From Psychromonas sp. CD1 (GTDB lineage: Bacteria; Pseudomonadota; Gammaproteobacteria; Enterobacterales; Psychromonadaceae), in assembly GCF_002239585.1 (NCBI RefSeq), contig NZ_NDFH01000002.1:206615-270614 (forward strand): a stretch of DNA of 64,000 bases, in the 5' to 3' direction. Below the pieces are notes generated by a model. The model did no database searches, was not told where the DNA came from, and saw only the letters and a list, made by a program, of their open reading frames with translations. The position numbers and the translations under genes were made by a program. Each line of letters starts with the position of its first letter. Position 1 is the first letter of the stretch. Shown piece after piece: positions 50,808 to 61,622 of this stretch.

Positions 50808-53561
50808 TTATAAACGTTTTGGGATAGCATTTTTTACATTTTCAAGTTCATCTAATAACTCAAGAAGTTCAGGCATTAGTTGCTCTTTTGTTTGATTTTT
50901 ATGCAGACCTTTTTCAATCTCTTTAATAATTTTAATCAGTCTGGGCACTCCGCTGTAACTACAGCCCCCGTGGAATTTATGTATTATCTTAGTAAAAGAG
51001 GCTTGCTGTTTTGTCGAGCGTATAAAATTCTGAGTACTTTTCTTTATATTAGGAAACTCATCTAGTAGTAATATTAACATTTCTTTAGCAAGATCTTCTT
51101 TTCCTGCCGATTGTTGTACAGCTAAAATCCAATTAAACGACATGTTTTTATTTTCTGTCTGCTGAGTGTTAATTGTTTTAATCTCATTTTCAATGTTTTT
51201 AGGAAACCAGCGTTGAATTATTTTTTTTAAGGCTCGCTCATCAATGGGTTTGGCCAAACAATCATCCATCCCTTGTTGTAAAAATTGTTCTTTTTCTTCG
51301 GGATAGGCGTGAGCGGTTACTGCGATAATCGGCGTTTTTTTATTCTTACTTTCTTTTTTAATCAAAGAGCAAGCATTGATACCATCTAAGCGAGGCATTT
51401 GTATATCCATAAATATGAGGTCAAATTTTTCTTTTGTAGCAATTTCAACGGCTTCTAACCCATCAACACAAGTTACTATGTGTGTTGCAATGTCCTTTAA
51501 CATCACAGATATAAGTTTTAAATTTGCGGGATTATCATCGACTGCAAGTACTGATAAGTATTCTCTAGTGACGCATTTATGTTTTTTTAATAAGTTTAGC
51601 CTAGGTTTTTTATGCTGATTTTCAAGTAGAGCATTTGCGAAGTTTTTATGATTAATTGGTTTACATAGACAATGGCTAACTGAGGGCGATTTCAAATGTT
51701 CATAAAGGCTAATATTATTACTATTTATTAATACAATAACGTTTTTAGTATAGTCTTGAGCTTGGTCAATACGTGTTAGAAGTGCGGGTATATCAGCGTT
51801 ATTACTATGTCCTATTACAATGCTTTCATAATTTTTATGTAAGGATTTTATCCATTGTTTGTCTGTGCTTACAATCGTGCTGATAGAGCCCCACTGGGAA
51901 AGCAATAACTGACAAGCGCGTGCAGAAGGTTCATTTTGTTCAAAGACTAATATATTGCTATTTTGTAGGTGTTTGGTCGATAAGAAACTAAGAATATTTG
52001 AACTATTTTTTTTAAGTTTTATCGTAAACCAAAAAGTAGATCCTTGATTTTCAATCGAATCAAAATGTATTTTACCGTGCATTTTATGAATTAATTCTTG
52101 AGTGATAACCAAGCCCAATCCAGTGCCTCCATATTGGCGTGTAATACTACTGTCCGCTTGTTCAAAGGCTCGGAAAATTTGAGAGTGTTGAGCTTTGGAG
52201 ATGCCAATACCCGTATCTGTAATACTTATTTTTAAGGTAATAATATTATTTTTATCGGCGAGTTGTTGTATCTTAACTTCAATGTTGCCTTGTTGGGTAA
52301 ATTTAATGGCATTGCCAACTAAATTTGTAAGGATCTGTTGTAAGCGCATGGTATCGCCTAAAACAGATTGGGTGACTTCTACATCAATGAATACACTTAA
52401 TTCAAGATTTTTTTCATGGGCACTTGGCGCTAATAACGCCATGGTCTCGTCAACACAATCTCGAAGATCAAAAGGTATTTTTTCAAGTAAAAGTTTACCC
52501 GCTTCAATTTTTGAAAAGTCTAAAATATCATTAATAATATTGAGTAAGTTCGCGGCTGAGCGTTCAATAGTCTCTAAGTAATCTAGTTGATGGCTGCTCA
52601 TTTTTGTTTTAAGTAATTGGCGTGCAAAACCTATCACCCCATTCAAAGGGGTGCGCAGTTCATGACTCATATTCGCGAGAAATTCAGATTTAACTTGTGC
52701 TGCCTGTTGTGCTTTTTTACGGGTAAGATCGAGCTCTATATTCTGTATTTCCATTTGATCTAAAGTCTCACGCAATTCACTCGTGGCCAGATCAATACTT
52801 TCTTGCATCTCTTTATGGTGTTTCGACATGGCGAGAGCCATTTCATTAATACCTTGTTGTAATGCATTTATTTCGCCAGTGTAAACGCCTTCCACTCGAG
52901 AATTTAGTCTACCTAGACTGATATTTTCAACCACACTTACCATTTTAGAAATAGGCGCTGTAATACGTTGAGCTTGTCTAAATGCAAAGTAAAGACTACA
53001 GAGAATACCTAGAAAAACGATGCTACATGAAAATACAATATCTCGATATAATAATAACTCAACGCTTGAGTGATTTACTTCTAGGGCGACATAACCCAGT
53101 ATTTTTTGGGAGTTATCAAAAGTAAGTTGGTATTGTAGAAAGTCCCCTTGTGCAATAATGGGAGTGCGTACGATTATATTGTCACCGTAATATGAAATAG
53201 TCGTATACTTTGGTATTTCAACGCCATCGGGTAGGCGTTGGATTTCAAAACCACGATGATAATTACTGGTAACAAATACATGATTGTCGGCATCAAAAAT
53301 AGTTAAACTTTTTATTATACGGCTGTTTTTACGGTGAGTTGCACCTGTTACTCTGCGTAATATTGTACGTGTATCATCTTGCATACCATATTCACTGGTG
53401 ATTGCTAAAGGCTCTGTAATATTAATGGCAAAATTAATTAAATAATCATTTGCTTGCTGAAATCTGTGGAAAGTAAAATATGCAGCTAACCCCCCCCCTA
53501 TCAGTATCGTAGGTAAAAGGGTGTAAATAATAACTTGCGCTCGTAAACCGTATCTTCTCAT
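50808..53561 (-). CDS. barA: Hybrid sensor histidine kinase BarA
   Basis: BarA phosphorylates the response regulator UvrY/GacA/VarA and so controls Csr small RNAs. The 917 residues contain: TM1 (about 9-30), a periplasmic domain (to about 170), TM2 (about 174-195), HAMP (about 196-250), HisKA with H300 in NMSHELRTPLNG, HATPase to about 515, a degenerate receiver-like segment (about 535-645), a receiver with D719 in FMDIQMP, and a C-terminal HPt domain with H861 in IHKFHGGCSYSG. It lies divergent to rlmD, as in E. coli. The cognate regulator is not in the window. Confidence 0.96.
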   Translation of the reverse strand: MRRYGLRAQVIIYTLLPTILIGGGLAAYFTFHRFQQANDYLINFAINITEPLAITSEYGMQDDTRTILRRVTGATHRKNSRIIKSLTIFDADNHVFVTSNYHRGFEIQRLPDGVEIPKYTTISYYGDNIIVRTPIIAQGDFLQYQLTFDNSQKILGYVALEVNHSSVELLLYRDIVFSCSIVFLGILCSLYFAFRQAQRITAPISKMVSVVENISLGRLNSRVEGVYTGEINALQQGINEMALAMSKHHKEMQESIDLATSELRETLDQMEIQNIELDLTRKKAQQAAQVKSEFLANMSHELRTPLNGVIGFARQLLKTKMSSHQLDYLETIERSAANLLNIINDILDFSKIEAGKLLLEKIPFDLRDCVDETMALLAPSAHEKNLELSVFIDVEVTQSVLGDTMRLQQILTNLVGNAIKFTQQGNIEVKIQQLADKNNIITLKISITDTGIGISKAQHSQIFRAFEQADSSITRQYGGTGLGLVITQELIHKMHGKIHFDSIENQGSTFWFTIKLKKNSSNILSFLSTKHLQNSNILVFEQNEPSARACQLLLSQWGSISTIVSTDKQWIKSLHKNYESIVIGHSNNADIPALLTRIDQAQDYTKNVIVLINSNNISLYEHLKSPSVSHCLCKPINHKNFANALLENQHKKPRLNLLKKHKCVTREYLSVLAVDDNPANLKLISVMLKDIATHIVTCVDGLEAVEIATKEKFDLIFMDIQMPRLDGINACSLIKKESKNKKTPIIAVTAHAYPEEKEQFLQQGMDDCLAKPIDERALKKIIQRWFPKNIENEIKTINTQQTENKNMSFNWILAVQQSAGKEDLAKEMLILLLDEFPNIKKSTQNFIRSTKQQASFTKIIHKFHGGCSYSGVPRLIKIIKEIEKGLHKNQTKEQLMPELLELLDELENVKNAIPKRL

Positions 53562-53652
53562 AGGTAATACTTCTAACTTTTAATCTTTGTTTGTGGGACA
53601 ATAGTGTCGTTAAAGCTATGATGGCATAGCTTGCCTAACCTGTGAAATACTT

Positions 53653-54990
53653 ATGGCTCAGTTCTTCAAAGCAATACCTAAAAATAGTACAAAAAATCGT
53701 ATTTATAAAAATATAAAAATAGAAAAGTTAGATCATCAAGGACGAGGAATGGGTCATGTGCACGGAAAACCTATTTTTATAGAAGGCGTTTTATTGGATG
53801 AGTGCGTCGATGTGCAAGTCTCAGAAGATAAAAAACGCTATTTAAAGGGAAGCGTAAAAAGAATAAATACAATGAGTACGTTACGTATTTCACCTGATTG
53901 TCTCCATTATAAAGATTGTGGAGGATGTCAGTTACAGCATATTGATCAAAGTACTCAAATACAGATTAAAGAGGCCGGACTCGGGCATTTATTTAAACGT
54001 TTTGCTAAGTTATCAGATATTATTTTACAACCTTTTATTTCGGGTTCTCCTTGGGGTTATCGTCGCACTGCGAGATTTGGTTTACAATATGATAGGAAAC
54101 GTAAAGAGTTAGATATGGGATTTCGTTTTGCGCAAACCAATAAACTTATAAAACAAAAAGTATGTCCGGTTTTATTACCACAATTAGAAAAGTTAATCGT
54201 ACCTTTGTATGCCTTACTAAATAGTTTACAGATTAAAGAACATCTGGGGCATGTTGAATTATTAGAGAGTGAGCAAGGTGTCGTTATATTATTGCGACAT
54301 TTAAAGGCATTTTCTGAAAAAGATATTATTTGCATTACTAATTTTGCAAAAGCACACCAATTAAATTTTTTTATACAAGCCCAAGCCAATGAATTTAAGT
54401 TATGCTCAGGAGAGCATAAACTCTCTTATTCTCTGCCTGAATGGCATTGTAAATTTATATTTGCCGCCACTGATTTTTTGCAAGTAAATGCAGAGGTTAA
54501 TAAAAAAATGGTGGCACAAGCTTTGCAATGGTTAGCGCTTGAAGCTGACGATCGTGTATTAGATCTTTTTTGTGGTTTAGGTAATTTTACCTTACCGATA
54601 GCACGTCAGGTAAAAACCGTGGTCGGTGTGGAAGGAGTACAAAAAATGGTGGATAGGGCGACAGAAAATGCGCGCTTAAATCATATTTCTAACTCGGTTT
54701 TTTATCAAGCTGATTTAAATAATAAACAAATTAATAAGCAGATATGGGCGCAGCAAAAGTTTTCAAAAGTATTGTTAGATCCTGCGCGTGCTGGCGCTTT
54801 AAATTGTATGGAATTTATTGCATCATTACAGGTCTCACATATTGTATATATTTCATGTGATGCGGTGACGCTTGCAAGAGATAGTTCTGTATTACTTGAA
54901 AACGGCTATAAATTAGATAAATTAGGTTTATTAGATATGTTCCCTCAAACAAAGCATATGGAATCGATGGCATTATTTTTACGTTGTTAG
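53653..54990 (+). CDS. rlmD: 23S rRNA (uracil-1939-C5)-methyltransferase
   Basis: RlmD makes m5U1939 in 23S rRNA. The 445 residues have an N-terminal TRAM domain, the 4Fe-4S ligands C83, C89, C92 and C171, the SAM loop DLFCGLGNFTLP, and the catalytic cysteine C402 in SCDAVTLARD (usually SCNPxTLARD). Divergence from barA and the following relA match the enterobacterial order. Confidence 0.96.
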   Translation: MAQFFKAIPKNSTKNRIYKNIKIEKLDHQGRGMGHVHGKPIFIEGVLLDECVDVQVSEDKKRYLKGSVKRINTMSTLRISPDCLHYKDCGGCQLQHIDQSTQIQIKEAGLGHLFKRFAKLSDIILQPFISGSPWGYRRTARFGLQYDRKRKELDMGFRFAQTNKLIKQKVCPVLLPQLEKLIVPLYALLNSLQIKEHLGHVELLESEQGVVILLRHLKAFSEKDIICITNFAKAHQLNFFIQAQANEFKLCSGEHKLSYSLPEWHCKFIFAATDFLQVNAEVNKKMVAQALQWLALEADDRVLDLFCGLGNFTLPIARQVKTVVGVEGVQKMVDRATENARLNHISNSVFYQADLNNKQINKQIWAQQKFSKVLLDPARAGALNCMEFIASLQVSHIVYISCDAVTLARDSSVLLENGYKLDKLGLLDMFPQTKHMESMALFLRC

Positions 54991-55100
54991 GTAAGTGTAA
55001 AAATAAAAGAGGCAGTGGGGTTGTCAGAACAAAAAAGAGTAAAGGTTTTTTGGTAAATATTCTAGAATATTTTGGTTGCTATCGAATATTGGAGTTTCAA

Positions 55101-57314
55101 ATGGTTTCTGTTCGCGATACACATTTTTATCAAACAGCACAAAAAAATCCTCAAAAATGGGTGACGACACTCAATATGAGCATTTCTGATCAACACAGTT
55201 TATTAGATAACTATGAAAAGATTATCGCATTGTGTTCGGATTCAAAACAATTTGAATTATTGAAATTGGGCACTGAGATGGTTGAAATCTTAGTGACTTT
55301 AAATATGGATCTCGATACGCTAAATGCCGCACTCATTTTTCCTCTTTTAGATAATAAAATATTAACCGTAGAGAAAGTGCATGAGTTGTGGCATCAGCGT
55401 ATTGCTAAGTTGGTTTGTGGTGCTGCGGAAATGGAAGGTTTCCGAGTATTACAATATCAAGGGCTAGATAAAATAAGTGCCTCACAAGTTGAAAATTTAC
55501 GGCATATGTTGCTTGCGATGGTCGAAGATGTACGTGCAGTGGTAATTAAATTAGCCGAACGCATTTGTTATTTACGCCAAGTAAAAAATTCCAGCGAAGA
55601 AACGAAAATTCGATTGGCACGAGAAGTTACCTCTATTTATGCTCCTCTTGCAAATCGGCTTGGTATAGGCCAATTAAAATGGGAATTAGAAGATCTTGCT
55701 TTTCATTATTTACAGCCAAAAATATATAAACAAATAGCAAAGCTGCTTGCTGAAAAACGTATAGATAGAGAAAAACATATTCAGGAATTTGTCACGCGTA
55801 TTCAAGAGTTATTAGAAAACGTTCATGTGAAAGGGGCCGCATATGGCCGGCCTAAGCATATTTACAGTATTTATGTAAAAATGCAGAAAAAAAACCTTAA
55901 ATTTGAAGAGCTTTTTGATGTACGAGCAGTACGAGTAGTCGTGGATAAATTACAAGATTGTTATGCAGCCCTCGGCGCTATTCATACGCAATGGCATCAT
56001 ATCCCAAGTGAGTTTGATGATTATATTGCAAATCCTAAAGCCAATGGTTATCAATCTATTCATACGGTGGTTTTAAGTTCAAATGGACAAGCTATCGAAG
56101 TGCAAATTCGTACGAAAAAAATGCACGATGATGCAGAGCTTGGCGTCGCTGCCCATTGGAAATATAAAGAAGGCAATGCAGGGGGCAAGGCCTCAAGTGG
56201 CTATGAAGAAAAAATCGCATGGTTACGTAAAATATTGGCATGGCAAGAAGATATTGCAGAGGATGATTCATTAATTGAAGAAGTTCGTAGTCAGGTTTTT
56301 GATGATCGCGTTTATGTTTTCACCCCAAAAGGTGAAGTCGTTGATCTTCCCGCAGGTGCAACCCCTCTTGATTTCGCTTACTATATTCATAGTCAAATTG
56401 GACATCGTTGTATTGGTGCTAAAATATCGAATCGTATTGTACCGTTTACTTACCAGCTTAAAACGGGCGACCAAATTGAAATATTAACTCAAAAAGAGCC
56501 GAATCCAAGCCGAGACTGGTTGAATTTGTCGTTAGGTTATATTAAAACACCACGTACAAGACACAAAATATCCACTTGGTTTAGAAAACAAGACAGAGCT
56601 AAAAATGTGCAAGCTGGACGTGAAGTACTTGAAGTTGAGCTTTATAAAATAAAGCTTAAATTAGCAGATGTCGCACCTGCTATTGCCCGCTTTAATGTAA
56701 ATTGCGCCGAGGATATTTTTGCAGGAATCGGTAACGGCGACTTACGCATTAACCAGTTATTACATTTTTTAAATGATCATTATCATCAACAAACATTAGA
56801 ACAACAAGATTTCGCTGTACTTGAAGCTTTAGAAAAACGTAAACGCTCACTCCCTGTAAAAGTCTCTGGAAATAACATTATCATTGATGGTGTGGGTAAT
56901 TTAATGCATTCTATTGCTCGCTGCTGTCAAGCCGTACCCGGCGATGAAATAGAAGGTTACATCACGCAAGGACGAGGTATTTCGGTGCATCGTAAAACAT
57001 GTGTGCAACTCGAAGATTTACGTGAGGTACATCCAGAGCGTATTATTGTGGCGACATGGGGTACGGAACAAAGCTCTGGGTATGTATTAACTATTCGCCT
57101 TGAAGCTTCAGATAGAAATGGTTTATTAAAAGATATTACGACATTTTTAAGTAATGAAAAAGTGAAAATGTTGAGTCTGAATAGTTCTTCTAACTTTAAA
57201 TATCGATTGGTGGTGATGGACTTAAATATTGAAGTTAAAAATAATGAAGATATTAATAAATTAATAAATAAATTAAGTCAATTAGAAGATATTAGTAACG
57301 TACGTCGTTTATGA
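55101..57314 (+). CDS. relA: (p)ppGpp synthetase RelA
   Basis: RelA makes (p)ppGpp when uncharged tRNA enters the ribosome. I start at ATG 55101 (MVSVRDTHFYQ), which follows TTGGAG and gives 737 residues, close to the 744 of E. coli; the earlier in-frame start at 54984 adds 39 unsupported residues. An inactive HD-like domain precedes the synthetase domain (YGRPKHIYSIYVKMQKK, ANPKANGYQSIHTVV), then TGS (VYVFTPKGEVVDLPAGATP), the zinc-finger region (ARCCQAVPGDEI) and a C-terminal ACT domain. It lies 110 bases after rlmD. Confidence 0.97.
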   Translation: MVSVRDTHFYQTAQKNPQKWVTTLNMSISDQHSLLDNYEKIIALCSDSKQFELLKLGTEMVEILVTLNMDLDTLNAALIFPLLDNKILTVEKVHELWHQRIAKLVCGAAEMEGFRVLQYQGLDKISASQVENLRHMLLAMVEDVRAVVIKLAERICYLRQVKNSSEETKIRLAREVTSIYAPLANRLGIGQLKWELEDLAFHYLQPKIYKQIAKLLAEKRIDREKHIQEFVTRIQELLENVHVKGAAYGRPKHIYSIYVKMQKKNLKFEELFDVRAVRVVVDKLQDCYAALGAIHTQWHHIPSEFDDYIANPKANGYQSIHTVVLSSNGQAIEVQIRTKKMHDDAELGVAAHWKYKEGNAGGKASSGYEEKIAWLRKILAWQEDIAEDDSLIEEVRSQVFDDRVYVFTPKGEVVDLPAGATPLDFAYYIHSQIGHRCIGAKISNRIVPFTYQLKTGDQIEILTQKEPNPSRDWLNLSLGYIKTPRTRHKISTWFRKQDRAKNVQAGREVLEVELYKIKLKLADVAPAIARFNVNCAEDIFAGIGNGDLRINQLLHFLNDHYHQQTLEQQDFAVLEALEKRKRSLPVKVSGNNIIIDGVGNLMHSIARCCQAVPGDEIEGYITQGRGISVHRKTCVQLEDLREVHPERIIVATWGTEQSSGYVLTIRLEASDRNGLLKDITTFLSNEKVKMLSLNSSSNFKYRLVVMDLNIEVKNNEDINKLINKLSQLEDISNVRRL

Positions 57315-58113
57315 TTTTAGTCTTTTTTGGCACTGCATTTAATCGTGAGGAAATGAACCTGTTTTATTAAGATGACAGCTATGCTCTATTCGGTATATGT
57401 TTTTAGCTGATAATTCATTGTGTCTGTTGTATAAGTTTTTGATAGTATAGTTCGAGTAAAGTATTTTGTATCAGGCTATTACTTAAAATTTTATCCGTTA
57501 AATATCTGATAAGGTCAATGTTTTACTTAATTTTTATCCTACGTATTTCTTCTTTGTGTGTCGTAGCGGTAAAAATTTCATATAAATCGAGCATTGGAAT
57601 TCGTTAGTGTTACCGCATAATATTCAAAGAAATCATTTCAGTTTTAAGATTAATCAATAGATGAAGTTTAAAATCGAAAAATGAGCCCATTGTATATTCT
57701 CCACACTCTGTAATTCCTATTTTTTATAAACCATCAGATTGTGGAGCAGGCACTTTTTTGATTTATTTTAATTCTTATCATTATCTCGACTTCAGGTTCG
57801 TTAATTCATAAAATTGAGAGTGTAAAGTAGCATTGATCTAAATGTTTATGACAAAATGAGTGATAACCAAGCATTTTGCATATATATTAGAGTGTGGCAC
57901 AATACTTGTTGATTGGATAAACAATTCCGTTGGTGTGTTGCTATCTTAAAAAAGAGACTAAATTCTGTATTTGTTTTTCACAATACGCTTTAAAAGTGTC
58001 AAAATAGCAACATGTTTGTTTTTATTTAGCTAAATGTAAAACAAAGGTTGAATAAAATCGCGGGAATGCTTACTCTCAGAAAATTGAATAAATTCCTTTA
58101 AGGGGCGAATTAA
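57315..58113. other. Intergenic region between relA and zapB
   Basis: About 800 AT-rich bases with no supported gene, tRNA or clear terminator. The genes that commonly follow relA (mazG, pyrG) are not here. A plus-strand promoter for zapB must lie near the right end, but I cannot pick it with confidence. Confidence 0.4.
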
Positions 58114-58344
58114 ATGACATTAGATCTATTGGAAAAACTAGAAAGTAAAATTCAAAATGCTGTTGATAGCATTGCATTACTACAAATGGAAGTTGAAGAT
58201 TTAAAAGAGGACAAAATAGGGTTAGCGAGCAAGAACGATTTATTGCAAGCTGAAAACATGAAACTTGCCGATGAACATTTACAATGGCAATCTCGCTTAA
58301 GTGCATTAGTTGGGAAAATCGAACAGGCTGAATGTATGCTTTAA
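58114..58344 (+). CDS. zapB: Cell division protein ZapB
   Basis: ZapB is a short coiled-coil protein that forms a layer inside the Z-ring and links to ZapA and MatP. The 76 residues are one continuous heptad-repeat helix, starting MTLDLLEKLESKIQNAVDSI, with LLQMEVEDLKE, which matches the family. AAGGGG precedes the ATG. It is divergent from nothing and converges on rraA, a neighbour that it also has in enterobacteria. Confidence 0.92.
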   Translation: MTLDLLEKLESKIQNAVDSIALLQMEVEDLKEDKIGLASKNDLLQAENMKLADEHLQWQSRLSALVGKIEQAECML

Positions 58345-58383
58345 AGTATATCTACTTACATCGTATTACTTTAAAAGTTGTGT

Positions 58384-58420
58384 AATAGCCTATTTTTAAT
58401 AATATTAAACATAGGCTATT
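58384..58420. terminator. Hairpin between zapB and rraA
   Basis: AATAGCCTAT/ATAGGCTATT (58384-58393 with 58411-58420) extends inwards by a TTTAAT/ATTAAA stem. It lies 40 bases after zapB. There is no T tract, so termination is uncertain. Confidence 0.5.
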
Positions 58421-58564
58421 AGGGTAAAATCAAACACCTAATAGCTCATCGGTATAGACCAAAGCATAGCGAAATTACTATGCATGGGTTTATTCTCTGA
58501 TTTGACGCTCAATTAAAAAATATAATACATCGGATTCTTTAAAAAATCGTCTGAGGTCGTTATT

Positions 58565-59071
58565 TTATTCTTCTTCTTCTTCAAGCTCATCTATCTCAAG
58601 AGGCTCTGGTGAAATAACGATACCCGTGCTATCTGCATATAGAATATCTTCAGGTAAAAATGTAACGCCTGCAAAGTTAATGGGTACATTAATTTCTCCG
58701 ACGTCAGTATCTTCTGCCCCGACGGGGATTGCAGTAATGGCTTGAATGCCTAAATCGAGTTCTTCAAGTTGCTCAACTTCCCGTACGCAACCATTAACTA
58801 CAATGCCTTCCCAACCATTTTCAATGGCAAGCTCTGCAATATGTACATTAATCAATGCGCGACGTAAAGAGCCACCACCGTCAATTAATAAAACTTTACC
58901 GGCTCCATTTTCTTCGAGTGCCTTATAAATCATTCCTACCGATTCAAAACATTTTACAGTGACAACTTCACCTGCAAATGAATTCCGCCCACCAAAATTA
59001 GTGAGTAAAGGTTCAACAACATCAATAGTGTCTGCATAAATATCACAAAGAAGAGATGTATTATATTGCAT
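58565..59071 (-). CDS. rraA: Ribonuclease E activity regulator RraA
   Basis: RraA is a trimeric protein of the HMG aldolase-like fold that binds RNase E and dampens RNA decay. The 168 residues include [14 protein letters not shown], the [14 protein letters not shown] segment, and the [18 protein letters not shown] loop. The C-terminus ends in an acidic run (ELEEEEE), a feature of some marine homologues. It is monocistronic on the minus strand. Confidence 0.94.
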   Translation of the reverse strand: MQYNTSLLCDIYADTIDVVEPLLTNFGGRNSFAGEVVTVKCFESVGMIYKALEENGAGKVLLIDGGGSLRRALINVHIAELAIENGWEGIVVNGCVREVEQLEELDLGIQAITAIPVGAEDTDVGEINVPINFAGVTFLPEDILYADSTGIVISPEPLEIDELEEEEE

Positions 59072-59245
59072 GGATTAGTTCGCCTATGGTTATAGAGAGT
59101 CATTTAATTATAAACTGAACGATTTTTTTTACAATGAATTAGTATATGAAACCTTCCGTTTTAAAAATTTATACCAGTTTGTGTTAGTGAATGCAATGTT
59201 TGTGAGTTTAAAAAATAGAGTTCGCTAATGATATTTTTTTAAAAA

Positions 59246-59266
59246 AAGCCAGTATAAAATACTGGC
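59246..59266 (-). terminator. Terminator after proS
   Basis: AAGCCAGTAT paired with ATACTGGCTT over a tiny loop lies about 20 bases after the proS stop; on the minus strand it is followed by a run of U. Confidence 0.82.
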
Positions 59267-59284
59267 TTAGAAGGGTAATAAATC

Positions 59285-61006
59285 TTAATTTAGTTTCGAT
59301 TTAATAAATTCAATAACTGTATCTATATTGATGTTTTGTTTTTCACCCGATTTACGGTTCTTATATTCAATCACACCATTGTCAATACTGCGCTCACCGA
59401 TAATAAGCATATGTGGAATACCTATCAACTCTGCATCGGCAAACATCACTCCAGGGCGCTCTTTGCGATCATCAAACAACACTTCTATTCCGGCTGCTTG
59501 CAATTCTGTGTAATATCTTTCAGCCAAAGTTTCGACACGATGTGATTTTTTCATATTCATAGGAACAATGACAACCGAGAAAGGTGCCAGTGCTTTATTC
59601 CAAATAATACCATTATCATCATTATTTTGTTCAATGGCAGCTGCTACAATACGAGAAATACCAATCCCATAACAGCCCATAGTCAGTGTTTGATTTTTTC
59701 CCTGTTGGTTTAGTACGCTGGCATTTAATGCTTCGGCATAGCTTTTACCTAATTGAAATATATGACCGACTTCAATGCCACGTGTAATACTTAATATACC
59801 TTTACCACATGGACTAAGATCGCCTTCTTGTACATTACGAATATCGGCTTTTTCATAATCTTTAACATCTCTATCCCAGTTCACACCGATTAAATGTTGA
59901 TTATTTTCATTGGCACCACAAATGAAGTTTGCTACTCGTTCGGCGCTTAAATCCACGATGATACGAATAGATAATCCCATTGGACCAATAGATCCCGCTT
60001 CACACCCAGCAGCCATTTGTATTTGTTTTTCATTTGCAAAAACAAGTGGGCTTGCAATACCCTTAATATTTGCGGCTTTAATTTCATTTAAGCTATGGTC
60101 ACCACGTAAAACAAGAGCGACGATAGGTGTATCTTGTCCTTCGTCTGCAATGCCCTCTACTAATAATGTTTTTAATACCTGTGTCGATATTACATTTAAT
60201 GCCTGACAGACATCGGCGATAGTATGGACATTTGGTGTCTCTACATTTTGTATGTTTTGGGTGGCAGCTGGGCGAGTATATGTTGGTGCAAGTGCTTCAG
60301 CTTTCTCTACATTTGCAGCATAATCGCTATCGCTTGAGAATGCGATTGCATCTTCACCACTTTTAGCTAGGACATGAAATTCATGAGATGAACTTCCACC
60401 AATACTGCCACTGTCAGCTATGACGGAGCGATATTCAAGGCCTAGTCGCTCAAATATTCGACAATATGCATCAAACATTTTTTTGTATGTTTTTTCTAAG
60501 CAATCGTGTTCAAGGTGGAAAGAGTAACCATCTTTCATGGTGAATTCACGAGAGCGCATAACACCAAATCTCGGGCGTGTTTCATCTCTAAATTTAGTTT
60601 GAATTTGGAATAAATTAATCGGTAGCTGTTTATAGCTATTGATCTCTTTACGTATAAGATCCGTTACAACTTCTTCATGTGTAGGACCCAGAACAAAGTC
60701 ACGGTTATGGCGATCTTTTATGCGCAATAATTCGGCACCATATTTATCCCAGCGACCGGTGTCTACCCAAAGATCCGCCGGTTGTACTACTGGCATTAAT
60801 ATTTCGATAGCACCCGCTCTTTCCATCTCTTGACGAACAATACTTTCAACTTTACGTAATACTCGTAGACCTGTAGGTAACCAAGTGTATAAACCTGATG
60901 CTAATTTACGGATCATACCCGCACGTAGCATAAGCTGATGGCTGATAATAACCGCATCGCTAGGCGCTTCTTTTTTAGTTGAAAGTAAATACTGAGTGGT
61001 CCGCAT
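59285..61006 (-). CDS. proS: Prolyl-tRNA synthetase, bacterial type
   Basis: ProRS charges tRNA-Pro. The 573 residues are of the bacterial type with an INS editing domain (about 225-385) between motifs 2 and 3. Motif 2 is [19 protein letters not shown], motif 3 contains [11 protein letters not shown], and the anticodon domain ends the protein. AAGGAT-like sequence precedes the ATG. In E. coli proS is followed upstream by trmO and rcsF; here a rhomboid gene intervenes on the other strand. Confidence 0.97.
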   Translation of the reverse strand: MRTTQYLLSTKKEAPSDAVIISHQLMLRAGMIRKLASGLYTWLPTGLRVLRKVESIVRQEMERAGAIEILMPVVQPADLWVDTGRWDKYGAELLRIKDRHNRDFVLGPTHEEVVTDLIRKEINSYKQLPINLFQIQTKFRDETRPRFGVMRSREFTMKDGYSFHLEHDCLEKTYKKMFDAYCRIFERLGLEYRSVIADSGSIGGSSSHEFHVLAKSGEDAIAFSSDSDYAANVEKAEALAPTYTRPAATQNIQNVETPNVHTIADVCQALNVISTQVLKTLLVEGIADEGQDTPIVALVLRGDHSLNEIKAANIKGIASPLVFANEKQIQMAAGCEAGSIGPMGLSIRIIVDLSAERVANFICGANENNQHLIGVNWDRDVKDYEKADIRNVQEGDLSPCGKGILSITRGIEVGHIFQLGKSYAEALNASVLNQQGKNQTLTMGCYGIGISRIVAAAIEQNNDDNGIIWNKALAPFSVVIVPMNMKKSHRVETLAERYYTELQAAGIEVLFDDRKERPGVMFADAELIGIPHMLIIGERSIDNGVIEYKNRKSGEKQNINIDTVIEFIKSKLN

Positions 61007-61067
61007 GGTAATCCTTAAGTTTTCAGGTCAATATAAAAGATAGATTTTATATAAAAATGGAGCTTAA

Positions 61068-61622
61068 ATGAAGCAGTATCTACAAAGTGTTAAAGCAAGT
61101 TTCTTCATCATGATGATTTGTTTACTTATTTTGACGATAAATACGTTTTTACCAATGCATTTAACTCAATATGGGATCTATCCTCGTTCTAATAATATGC
61201 TTTTTGGGATATTTTTTGCACCTTTTTTACATGTCAGTGGCTTACATTTATGGAGTAATTTTTTTCCTTTTATTATTTTTTCAAGTTTGGTTGGTATTAA
61301 AGATGTAAAACGATTTTATTACTTATTTATAATACAATTATTTTGTACTGGACTTTTGGTGTGGTTATTTGCTCGAGGAGAGAGTGTACATGTAGGAATG
61401 AGTGGCATTATTTATGCTTTTTGGGGATATTTAATTGTTTATGGCATTGTGTGTAAAAACTTTTTACATCTTAGCATTGCCATTTTAACTGTTTTTTTTT
61501 ATGGATGGCTTATTTTTGGACTATTCTCGATACGTTCAGGGATCTCTTTTGAAGGTCATTTATTAGGCTCGCTTTCCGGCGCTATAAGTGGATATTTATT
61601 TGCGAAGAATGATATTCGATAG
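61068..61622 (+). CDS. Small rhomboid-family intramembrane protease
   Basis: Rhomboid proteases cut within membrane helices. The 184 residues are six predicted membrane segments with the catalytic pair S112 in HVGMSGIIYA and H164 in SFEGHLLGSLSG. A histidine-asparagine segment (SGLHLWSN) in the second helix is also typical. It is divergent from proS by 61 bases and its last 41 bases overlap the 3' end of the convergent trmO. The substrate is unknown. It is shorter than GlpG, lacking a cytosolic domain. Confidence 0.9.
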   Translation: MKQYLQSVKASFFIMMICLLILTINTFLPMHLTQYGIYPRSNNMLFGIFFAPFLHVSGLHLWSNFFPFIIFSSLVGIKDVKRFYYLFIIQLFCTGLLVWLFARGESVHVGMSGIIYAFWGYLIVYGIVCKNFLHLSIAILTVFFYGWLIFGLFSIRSGISFEGHLLGSLSGAISGYLFAKNDIR